Of a stretch of DNA of 64,000 nucleotides, positions 38,420-48,201 are shown in pieces (position 1 is the stretch's first letter; every line of letters begins with the position of its first letter). Source of the DNA: Chitinimonas koreensis. GTDB lineage: Bacteria > Pseudomonadota > Gammaproteobacteria > Burkholderiales > Chitinimonadaceae. The stretch is taken from NCBI RefSeq assembly GCF_014353015.1, contig NZ_CP060704.1, positions 3,497,001 to 3,561,000 of the forward strand. The letters are read 5' to 3'. Position numbers and translations under genes: made by a program. Below the pieces are notes generated by a model, which saw nothing but the letters and a program-made list of their open reading frames with translations, made no database searches and was not told the DNA's origin.

Positions 38420-40715
38420 AATTGCAAGCTTTAAAGCTTTCAAAAAGCTAAGCTTGAATGTAGATAGCGCATCACTTCTAACACTGGATGGCCCCAATGG
38501 ATTTGGCAAGACCAGTATTTTTGATGCACTTGAACTGCTATTCACAGGAAAGATCGAGAGAGTTAAGCGTCTTTTCTCAAAAATAATGGTCTTAAACCAA
38601 CTCCATTACCAAGACAACTTATATTGGAATATTAGATCAATCAATCATGACCTATATATAAAAGTGGAGTTTACATGCAATGAAGAAAAGTTAGTTTTAG
38701 CGAGGCATGCCCGCGCAAATGCTCGTCGAACAGATACAAATAGAGCTGATAAATTCTCGCAATTTTCGCTCTACCAACTTGAGGATTTTAGCTCAAGCAA
38801 CTTTTCGGAAAACAATGCTCGAGATGAAAGCTTCATAGAAGAAGTATTTGGTGAAAACTTCCAAGCCAACTACTCATTCTTGAATTACCTGGAGCAAGGG
38901 CAAAATGAGTATTTATTTTCCACAAAAGTCGATCGTAGAAAGGATGAGCTCGAGGGACTAATTAATACATCCGCAATCAATTCAGTCATAAGCAGATGCA
39001 AGGAGGTAGAGCGCGGACTTACCCAAAAAGCAAAGACACATGAGACAAAAGAGCAAGAGCTGGTGCGCACCAGTGACTCTCTCCGTACTTTATTGGAAAT
39101 AGGGCTAGAAGGCGTAGAGTATAAGCAGCTCAGTACTAGCGACACTCAGCCTGGATGGGACAAAGAGGAATTATTTCCTAGTTACTCCAAAGAGATACAT
39201 GATGCCTATCTCAACGAGTTGTTTAATCTTTCCGAGCTTATACCACTGAAGCAAGCCATCAAAATCAGAGTGGAAAATGACAAGATTGAATCATATATAG
39301 CACATAACAATGAGCTACTGAAAGTCGTAGCTCAGCTGGGAAAGACAATTGGCAAACTGAACGAACTAGATACGACTAAGAATGCGCTCGATTTATTAAA
39401 TTCTGCTAAAAGCATTCTACTGAAGGGGGCGATGACCATAAAGCTGTCTGAACTTGAAAGCATTCAAGACTGGGATCCTCGCGAGTTTAGAGGCCTTGAT
39501 GATCAGATCAGAATGCGAGATGAACTAATTAAGATAACCACATCAAGCACGGCGGCTTCTGCTGAAATTGAAAGACTAAAAGAGCGCCTTATTGCTGAGC
39601 ATCAAAAACTAGTCAAAGATGACAAAGACTGCCCATTATGCGGAGCAGACTGGGGCTCCCATCAAGCACTATTAGATGCAATTGAAGAGAGGGCTTTATC
39701 CATTCAAAGCTCATTAAACTCGGACGGAAAAAAGCTACTTGAAACCTCAAACACTATAGCAAAAGCCATAGAAATTCTTGCTGAACGAAATGGGGACTAT
39801 TTATCAAAAGCTAGTGCAGCATATGATTCCGAATTGCACTCAGTACTTACAAAACACAAGGAAAAAATCAGCAAGATTCAAGAGTTAATCATCCGACTTG
39901 AAGCTAACGATTACATAGTTCAAGACACATACAGCGTTGATCCGACGGAGATCGAAAGACGCCTAGCCACATTAATCACCACAATTCGCTCCAAAAAGAA
40001 ACAGGAGTTAGCCTCCTTACCAGAACATTGGAGAGTTACGCTTAATAACGCCTTCAAGAGCGAAAGCGATTTCTACCTTCTAGAGACAAATGAAATCGAT
40101 AGGAAAATAAAATACATCTCCCTAAAAGCAAATGAGTCGAAAAGCAAGGAGCTTAACAAGTGCATCTTGGAATTGAATAACATTCGCAAAGTAAGGATGG
40201 CCACAACAACAGCCAAAGAAAAAATCACCAAACTCAAGAATGAACTAATTAGGATTGAAAAATCCTACTCCGACCAAACCATTTCCGAGATAGAGCTTAT
40301 ATTTCATATTTACAGCGGAAGGCTTATACAAAACTACCAGCGTGGACTTGGTTTGTTTATAGAGAGCCGCGATGGAAAACAACTGCGATTTTCTACTGCC
40401 GAGAGTTCTGGGCATGATGCAATTCTTTCCATGAGCTCCGGCCAGATTTCTGCGCTTAGTTTAGCGTTCTTCTTTTCACTTAATAAAGTGTATTCCCGAG
40501 TTCCAATAGTAATGATTGACGACCCATCTCAATCACTGGATGAGATTAACATAGCCTCTCTTACTGACTTACTTCGCTGTGAGCTTAATGATCGCCAGCT
40601 AATTGTATCTTCACATGAGGAGGAAATTTCTTCTTACATGAGGTATCGCTTTGCAAGAGCGGGCTTGGCTACTTTGACGCTTAATATGCAAACAATCGCG
40701 AAGGAAGTTAGTTAA
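38394..40715 (+). CDS. ABC-3C SMC/SbcC-like ATPase
   Basis: A 773-residue ABC ATPase of the SMC/Rad50 type. Walker A is LDGPNGFGKTSIFDALELLF (~residues 30-50); coiled coils flank a zinc-hook-like CPLCGADWG near residue 415; the signature region is LSMSSGQISALSLAFFFSL and Walker B IVMIDDPSQSLDEINIASL, followed by the H-loop IVSSHEEEISSYM. It is the sensor/motor of the three-gene ABC-3C unit and ends the transposon cargo on the right. The AT-rich composition matches its two partners, so the unit was probably acquired as a block. Confidence 0.85.
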   Translation: MNWKISRIEIASFKAFKKLSLNVDSASLLTLDGPNGFGKTSIFDALELLFTGKIERVKRLFSKIMVLNQLHYQDNLYWNIRSINHDLYIKVEFTCNEEKLVLARHARANARRTDTNRADKFSQFSLYQLEDFSSSNFSENNARDESFIEEVFGENFQANYSFLNYLEQGQNEYLFSTKVDRRKDELEGLINTSAINSVISRCKEVERGLTQKAKTHETKEQELVRTSDSLRTLLEIGLEGVEYKQLSTSDTQPGWDKEELFPSYSKEIHDAYLNELFNLSELIPLKQAIKIRVENDKIESYIAHNNELLKVVAQLGKTIGKLNELDTTKNALDLLNSAKSILLKGAMTIKLSELESIQDWDPREFRGLDDQIRMRDELIKITTSSTAASAEIERLKERLIAEHQKLVKDDKDCPLCGADWGSHQALLDAIEERALSIQSSLNSDGKKLLETSNTIAKAIEILAERNGDYLSKASAAYDSELHSVLTKHKEKISKIQELIIRLEANDYIVQDTYSVDPTEIERRLATLITTIRSKKKQELASLPEHWRVTLNNAFKSESDFYLLETNEIDRKIKYISLKANESKSKELNKCILELNNIRKVRMATTTAKEKITKLKNELIRIEKSYSDQTISEIELIFHIYSGRLIQNYQRGLGLFIESRDGKQLRFSTAESSGHDAILSMSSGQISALSLAFFFSLNKVYSRVPIVMIDDPSQSLDEINIASLTDLLRCELNDRQLIVSSHEEEISSYMRYRFARAGLATLTLNMQTIAKEVS

Positions 40716-40901
40716 TCTACTTCTGTAACTTACAAAATCCATGCCAAACCTCTCCGCATTTTGACTTTAAGCCCTATTTTCATTGATTGAATTTTCCCAG
40801 ATTGGGCAAGTCATGTATTACATGCAGCTGGCGCACCATGCGTCCCTCGATAAAATATTATGCGTTGGAAATGGCAAACGGCTATTGCTGGACAAAAGTA
40901 A

Positions 40902-40919
40902 GCCCCGCGACAGCGGGGC
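40902..40919 (+). terminator. Terminator near the right transposon end
   Basis: The stem gccccgc/gcggggc with loop gaca is followed by ctcttt. The 215 bases from the ABC-3C stop codon to the right end hold no other recognisable feature. Confidence 0.6.
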
Positions 40920-40930
40920 CTCTTTAAAAA

Positions 40931-40997
40931 GAATGAAAACTGTGTGTCGTCGGATGAAAAATTATGCGTCGTAAATGAAAAATTATCTGTCGCCCGA
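40931..40997 (-). repeat. Right transposon end with three TnsB-type repeats
   Basis: Inverted relative to the left end, repeats lie at about 40975-40994, 40953-40972 and 40931-40950. The middle one shares 18 consecutive bases (acgacgcataatttttca) with the innermost left repeat, and the outermost shares tcgggcgacag with the left tip. Confidence 0.8.
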
Positions 40998-41008
40998 CGA
41001 ACAAACAT

Positions 41009-42183
41009 TTAATCCCAGCTCAACGCCCCACCCGACTGATACTCAATCACCCGCGTCTCGAAGAAGTTCTTCTCCTTCTTCAAATCAATCATCTCACTCA
41101 TCCAAGGGAACGGATTCGTCGCCCCCGGGAACATCGGCTCCAACCCAATCTGCTGCATCCGCCGATTGCAGATGAAGCGCAGGTAGTCCTTGAACATCGA
41201 AGCATTCAGCCCCAGCACGCCGCGCGGCATGGTGTCCTCGGCGTAGGCGTATTCGAGCTCGACCGCCTTCTGGAACAGCGCGACCAGGCTCTGCTTGAAT
41301 TCCTCGGTCCACAGGTGCGGGTTCTCGAGCTTGATCGTGTTGATCAGGTCGATGCCGAAGTTACAGTGCATCGATTCGTCGCGCAGGATGTACTGGTATT
41401 GCTCGGCCGCGCCGGTCATCTTGTTCTGGCGGCCCAGCGACAGGATCTGCACGAAGCCGACGTAGAAGAACATGCCTTCCATGATGCAGGCGAACACGAT
41501 CAGCGACTTGAGCAGCTGCTGGTCCGCGGCCGGCGTGCCGGTCTTGAAGTTCGGGTTGGTCAGCGCGTCGATGAACGGGATCAGGAAGTCGTCCTTGTCG
41601 CGGATCGACTTGATCTCGTGGTAGGCGTTGAAGATCTCGGCTTCATCGAGACCCAGGCTTTCCACGATGTACTGGTAGGCGTGGGTGTGGATCGCCTCCT
41701 CGAAGGCCTGGCGCAGCAGGAACTGGCGGCATTCGGGCGCGGTGATGTGGCGGTAGGTGCCGAGCACGATGTTGTTGGCGGCCAGGCTGTCGGCGGTGAC
41801 GAAGAAGCCCAGGTTGCGCTTGACCACGCGGCGCTCGTCCTCGGTCAGGCCGTTCGGGTTCTTCCACAGCTCGATGTCGCGCTGCATGTTGATTTCCTGC
41901 GGCATCCAGTGGTTGGCGCAGGTGGCCAGGTACTTCTCCCAGGCCCATTTGTACTTGAACGGCACCAGTTGGTTGACGTCGGTGCCGCCGTTGATGATGC
42001 GCTTGTCGACGGCGCTGACGCGGCTGCTGCTGTGCGATTGCACGCTGGCGGTGTTGTAGTCGGCCACGGCGGGGGCGCTCTCGAAACTGTATTGCGCTTG
42101 GACCGGTGCGGCGGGCTGAGGTGCGGCCGGGCGGGCGGCTTGCGGCTGTTGCGGCGCGGCGGGGTGTCGTCCCAGGACAGCAT
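41009..42183 (-). CDS. nrdB: Class Ia ribonucleotide reductase beta subunit (one apparent frameshift)
   Basis: NrdB holds the di-iron/tyrosyl radical that activates NrdA. With one base added to the G-run 42161-42164 it is a 391-residue protein starting MLSWDDTPAAPQQPQ, behind AGGAG at the right distance from ATG 42183. Without the base, the conserved MLSWDD start falls in another frame. Iron-ligand blocks are seen in QAFEEAIHTHAYQYI (E-x-x-H) and LRDESMHCNFGIDL (E-x-x-H). An Ala/Pro-rich N-terminal extension separates MLSWDD from the core. It follows nrdA by 144 bases in one operon. The transposon sits 12 bases after its stop codon. Confidence 0.93.
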
Positions 42184-42327
42184 GGCGGGTAACTCCTGTA
42201 TGCATGGGGCCATGGCGGCGCAGCGCGCCACCATGGCCGGTCTTCGTTCGGTCGGGTTTGCCTGGTTCAGGCTCGGGCGGGGCCGGCGATCAGGCGAACG
42301 AATCGCCGCAGCCAGCCCCACAGGGCC

Positions 42328-45243
42328 TTACTGGCAAGCCTCGCACTCGGGGTTGTCGATCGAGCAAAACTTGGCGCCTTCTGCGGCGCCGTCTCCCGCT
42401 GCGTAGCTCGACGACGGGGCGGCCGCCACCGGCGCCGCAGCCTTGCTCACACCGCCGGCCACCGGCACGGCGTTCAGTTCGCCGCCGCGGCCGGTCGACT
42501 TCTCGGCGCTCGATGCCGACAGCGTGCGCAGGTAGTAGGTGGTCTTCAGGCCGCGCACCCACGCCAGCTTGTACAGGTCGTCCATCTTCTTGCCGCTGGC
42601 GCCGGCCATGTAGATGTTCAGGCTCTGCGCCTGGTCGATCCACTTCTGGCGGCGCGAGGCGCATTCGACCAACCAGCTCGGGTCGATCTCGAAGGCGGTG
42701 GCGTAGAGGTCGCGGATGTCCTGCGGCACGCGGTCGATGCGGGCCAGCGAGCCGTCGAAGTACTTGATGTCGCCGATCATCACGTCGTCCCACAGGCCGC
42801 GCGTCTTCAGCTCGTCCACCAGGTGCTCGTTGATCACCGTGAATTCGCCCGACAGGTTCGATTTCACGAAGATGTTCTGGTAGTTCGGCTCGATCGAGGC
42901 CGATACGCCGACGATGTTGGCGATAGTCGCGGTCGGGGCGATCGCCAGGCAGTTGCTGTTGCGCATGCCGTAGGTGGCGATGCGGCTGCGCAGCTCGGTC
43001 CAGTCGAGCGAGGCCGAACGGTCGACTTCGAGGTAGCCGCCGCGCGCTTCGCCCAGCAGGTCGATGCTGTCCTGCGGCAGGATGCCGCGCGACCACAGGC
43101 TGCCGGCGTAGCTCGGGTACTTGCCGCGCTCTTCGGCCAGCTCGGTCGAGGCCCAGTAGGCGTGGTAGGCGACCACTTCCATCGAGGTATCGGCGAACTC
43201 GACCGCGCCCTGGCTGGCGTACGGCGTGCCCAGGAGGTGCAGGCAGTCCTGGAAACCCATGATGCCCATGCCGACCGGACGGTGCTTGAGGTTGGAGTTG
43301 CGCGCCTTCTTGACCGGGTAGTAGTTGATGTCGATCACGTTGTCGAGCATGCGCATGGCGGTCTTGACCGTGCGCTTCACCTTGTCGCCGTCGAGCACGT
43401 ACTTGCCGTCGGCGCCGCGCACCATGTGGTTCACCAGGTTGACCGAGCCGAGGTTGCAGACGGCGATTTCGGTGTCGTTGGTGTTCAGCGTGATCTCGGT
43501 GCACAGGTTGGACGAGTGCACCACGCCGACGTGCTGCTGCGGGCTGCGGATGTTGCACGGGTCCTTGAAGGTGAACCACGGGTGGCCGGTTTCGAACAGC
43601 ATGGTCAGCATCTTGCGCCACAGCTGCAGCGCCGGGATGCGCTTGAACACGCGCAGCTCGCCGCGGTCGGCCTTGGCTTCGTACTTGAGGTAGGCGGTCT
43701 CGAATTCCTTGCCGTACAGGTCGTGCAGGTCGGGCGCTTCGCTGGGGCTCAAGAGCGTCCAGTCGGCGCCTTCCATCACGCGCTTCATGAACAGGTCGGG
43801 GATCCAGTTGGCCGTGTTCATGTCGTGGGTGCGGCGGCGGTCGTCGCCGGTGTTCTTGCGCAGTTCGAGGAATTCCTCGATGTCGGCGTGCCAGGTCTCG
43901 AGGTAGGCGCAGACGGCGCCTTTGCGCTTGCCGCCCTGGTTCACCGCCACGGCGGTGTCGTTCACCACCTTGAGGAAGGGGACGATGCCCTGCGACTTGC
44001 CGTTGGTGCCCTTGATGTGGCTGCCGAGCGCGCGCACCTGGGTCCAGTCGTTGCCGAGGCCGCCGGCGAACTTGCTCAGCAGCGCGTTTTCCTTGAGGCC
44101 CTCGTAGATGCCGTCGAGGTCGTCGGCGATGGTGGTCAGGTAGCAGCTGGAGAGCTGCGAGCGCAGCGTGCCCGAGTTGAACAGGGTCGGGGTCGACGAC
44201 ATGAAGTCGAAGGTCGACAGCACGTTGTAGAACTCGATGGCGCGCGCTTCGCGGTCGATCTCGCGCAGCGCCAGGCCCATGGCGACGCGCATGAAGAAGG
44301 CTTGCGGCAGTTCGATGCGGGTGCCGTGGATGTGCAGGAAGTAGCGGTCGAACAGCGTCTGCAGGCCGAGGTAGTCGAACTGGTAGTCGCGCTCGTGCTT
44401 CATCGCGGCGCCGAGGCGGGCCAGGTCGAACTGGGCCAGTTCGGGGTCGAGCAGCTCGGCCTCGATGCCCTTCTTGATGAAGGTCGGGAAGTATTCGGCG
44501 TAGCGGGTCGCCATGTCCTCGTGCGTCACTTCCTCGCCCAGCACTTCGCGGCGCAGGCTGTGCAGCAGCAGGCGGGCGGTCACGCGCGAGTAGGCCGGTT
44601 CCTTCTCGATCAGCTGGCGGGCGGACAGCACGGCGGACTTGCGCACTTCCTCGGCCGGCACGCCGTCGTACAGGTTCTTCAGCGTCTCGCCGACGATGTG
44701 CTCGGCGTCGGTGATGGTCTCGAAGCCCGAGCAGGCCGATTGCACCAGCGCGCGCAGGCGGGCCACGTCGAGCGGCTTGCTGACGCCGTCGTCGTTGACG
44801 TTGATGCCGGCGGCGGGCGCGTGGTCGGCCTCGCCCTTGGCCAGCCGCTCCTGGTGGCGGCGTTCGCGGTACAGCACGTAGGCGCGGGCCACGTCGTGCT
44901 CGCCCGAGCGCATCAGCGCGAGCTCGACCTGGTCCTGGATGTCTTCGATATGGATGGCGCCGCCTTCGGGCTTGCGGCGCATCAGGGCGTTCACCACCGA
45001 GTCGGTGATCCGCTGCACGGTCTCGCGCACCGAGGCCGATTGGGCCGCCGCGCCGCCGTGGGTGGCCAGGAAGGCCTTGGTGACGGCGACCGAGATCTTC
45101 ATCGGTTCGAACGAAACGACCGAGCCGTTGCGACGGATGATCTTGTATTCGGCGACCTGCTGGGTCGCGGCCGCGCCCTGGCCGGCGCCCTCGTGCGGGT
45201 AGCTGGTGCGGGCGCTGCTGGCGGTATCGGTGGTGGTGTACAT
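42328..45243 (-). CDS. nrdA: Class Ia ribonucleotide reductase alpha subunit
   Basis: A 971-residue NrdA that reduces ribonucleoside diphosphates under aerobic growth. N-terminal ATP-cone (KIIRRNGSVVSFEPMKISVA and following; ~30-130), which sets overall activity by ATP/dATP. Active-site residues are visible: SQLSSCYLTT, NLCTEITLN (N-x-C-x-E) and AVCNLGSVNL, the tyrosine pair in TTYYLRTL, and the C-terminal redox pair PECEACQ. An additional ~35-residue N-terminal tail precedes the cone. Two NrdR-like boxes stand ~240-285 bases upstream, so NrdR repression is likely. The frame is intact. Confidence 0.96.
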   Translation of the reverse strand: MYTTTDTASSARTSYPHEGAGQGAAATQQVAEYKIIRRNGSVVSFEPMKISVAVTKAFLATHGGAAAQSASVRETVQRITDSVVNALMRRKPEGGAIHIEDIQDQVELALMRSGEHDVARAYVLYRERRHQERLAKGEADHAPAAGINVNDDGVSKPLDVARLRALVQSACSGFETITDAEHIVGETLKNLYDGVPAEEVRKSAVLSARQLIEKEPAYSRVTARLLLHSLRREVLGEEVTHEDMATRYAEYFPTFIKKGIEAELLDPELAQFDLARLGAAMKHERDYQFDYLGLQTLFDRYFLHIHGTRIELPQAFFMRVAMGLALREIDREARAIEFYNVLSTFDFMSSTPTLFNSGTLRSQLSSCYLTTIADDLDGIYEGLKENALLSKFAGGLGNDWTQVRALGSHIKGTNGKSQGIVPFLKVVNDTAVAVNQGGKRKGAVCAYLETWHADIEEFLELRKNTGDDRRRTHDMNTANWIPDLFMKRVMEGADWTLLSPSEAPDLHDLYGKEFETAYLKYEAKADRGELRVFKRIPALQLWRKMLTMLFETGHPWFTFKDPCNIRSPQQHVGVVHSSNLCTEITLNTNDTEIAVCNLGSVNLVNHMVRGADGKYVLDGDKVKRTVKTAMRMLDNVIDINYYPVKKARNSNLKHRPVGMGIMGFQDCLHLLGTPYASQGAVEFADTSMEVVAYHAYWASTELAEERGKYPSYAGSLWSRGILPQDSIDLLGEARGGYLEVDRSASLDWTELRSRIATYGMRNSNCLAIAPTATIANIVGVSASIEPNYQNIFVKSNLSGEFTVINEHLVDELKTRGLWDDVMIGDIKYFDGSLARIDRVPQDIRDLYATAFEIDPSWLVECASRRQKWIDQAQSLNIYMAGASGKKMDDLYKLAWVRGLKTTYYLRTLSASSAEKSTGRGGELNAVPVAGGVSKAAAPVAAAPSSSYAAGDGAAEGAKFCSIDNPECEACQ

Positions 45244-45480
45244 GTCGATTCGATCCCCTTGTACTGACTTGGTTTGGACCGCGTTCCGGCAGGAGGATGC
45301 CGGGAACGCGCCGGAGTGGATGGACCGGATGGCGCAGGACGCCGTCGGTCGTTTATCTGGCCAGCCTGGAGCCGCCGTTGCGGCATGCCCGATGCATGGC
45401 CTGGGCTGCGCACCGTAAAAGTCTCACGCCGGAAAGCCCGGCGCGGGGTGTGCATAAACCTGTGTAGAAAATGTGAAGAA

Positions 45481-45528
45481 ACACAACATCTAGTGTTTTC
45501 TGACTGCTTCAACCACTAATTCTAGTGG
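45481..45528. promoter_or_regulatory. Pair of NrdR boxes upstream of nrdA
   Basis: acacaacatctagtgt (45481-45496) and ccactaattctagtgg (45513-45528) both match the palindromic NrdR box, and their starts are 32 bp apart, three helical turns, as in known NrdR operators. Confidence 0.8.
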
Positions 45529-45730
45529 TCGAGGCGGTCGCTCGCAACACCTCGCGCATTCCCCTTGTGGGGACTGGACTTGGCGGGGGTCGGGGCGGCG
45601 GAGCGGGCGGGAAAGCGGGTTCGGCGGGGCCGGACGCGCGGCCGGGAGCGCTGTGGATAAGTCAGGTGCGCGAAAGAATATGACGAACGGGAGTGGTCTG
45701 GACGGGCATTCCCGGCCGAAAACCGTCCTG

Positions 45731-45984
45731 TAGGAGCGGCTTCAGCCGCGAGTGGCCGAGGCGCACCGAACACGATTCGCAGGTCGGGCTTTACGCCCGG
45801 CAGCGACCTTGGCCGACAGCGCTGCCGGGCATGAAGCCCGACCTACAGAAGCAGGGGGGACAGCCCCAAACGACGCGGAGTGCCGATAAGTCCCTCTCCC
45901 GTGCACGGGAGAGGGTTTGGGCGAGGGCCGGTTCGTCAAACCACCAGCCCTCATCCGGCCCTCCGGGCCACCGCGGGAGAAGGG
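45731..45984. repeat. Cluster of REP-like intergenic palindromes
   Basis: Three families lie side by side in the nrdA-uvrB gap: a taggagcggcttcagccgcg element (45731-45750), a large imperfect hairpin with arms aggtcgggctttacgcccgg... (about 45780-45846), and the 45892-45984 element also found at 1700-1860. No gene is supported between 45530 and 46045. Confidence 0.7.
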
Positions 45985-46045
45985 AAAATCAAAGCGCAAG
46001 TCCTAAAGCCAAGCCAATGGACGCGCCCTACCCCGCCGGCCCCCC

Positions 46046-48064
<2,019 letters not shown>

Positions 48065-48201
48065 GGCCGGCTCCAGGTTAAGCGCTCGATTCTAGCGCGA
48101 GGCTCGCTTCGGGGTCTTCGTCCCGCCGGGGCCGCGAAGGTTGCATCGCCGCCCGGCCGCGCCAGGCCTTGTGCGGGCGGCACAGGAATCGGCTAAAGTG
48201 G

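Larger units (their letters stand above)
9922..40997. mobile_element. Tn7-like element (TnsA/TnsB) carrying a defence island, ~31 kb
   Basis: Both ends carry three copies of a ~20-bp motif (about RCGACRNAYAATTTTTCATT) in opposite orientation, and the outermost 11 bases tcgggcgacag match exactly. This is the layout of TnsB binding sites at Tn7-like ends. TnsA and TnsB are encoded inside at 28151-30893. The right end stops 12 bases short of the nrdB stop codon. I see no clear 5-bp target duplication next to the matched ends. No tnsC, tnsD or tnsE is evident, and tnsAB lie mid-element rather than at an end, so the element may be composite or rearranged. The cargo is almost wholly anti-phage or anti-plasmid systems. 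Confidence 0.8.

Noticed and set aside
9922..40997. CRISPR array within the Tn7-like element (as in CAST elements)
   Set aside because: I found no run of regularly spaced repeats and no cas genes; the only arrayed repeats are the end motifs.
9916..41005. Target-site duplication for the Tn7-like element (atgtt near both junctions on the minus strand)
   Set aside because: The copies are not at equal distance from the matched ends, so it cannot be counted as a 5-bp duplication.
42823..45267. 814-residue frame antisense to nrdA
   Set aside because: A shadow of an intact, fully conserved nrdA; no motifs of its own.
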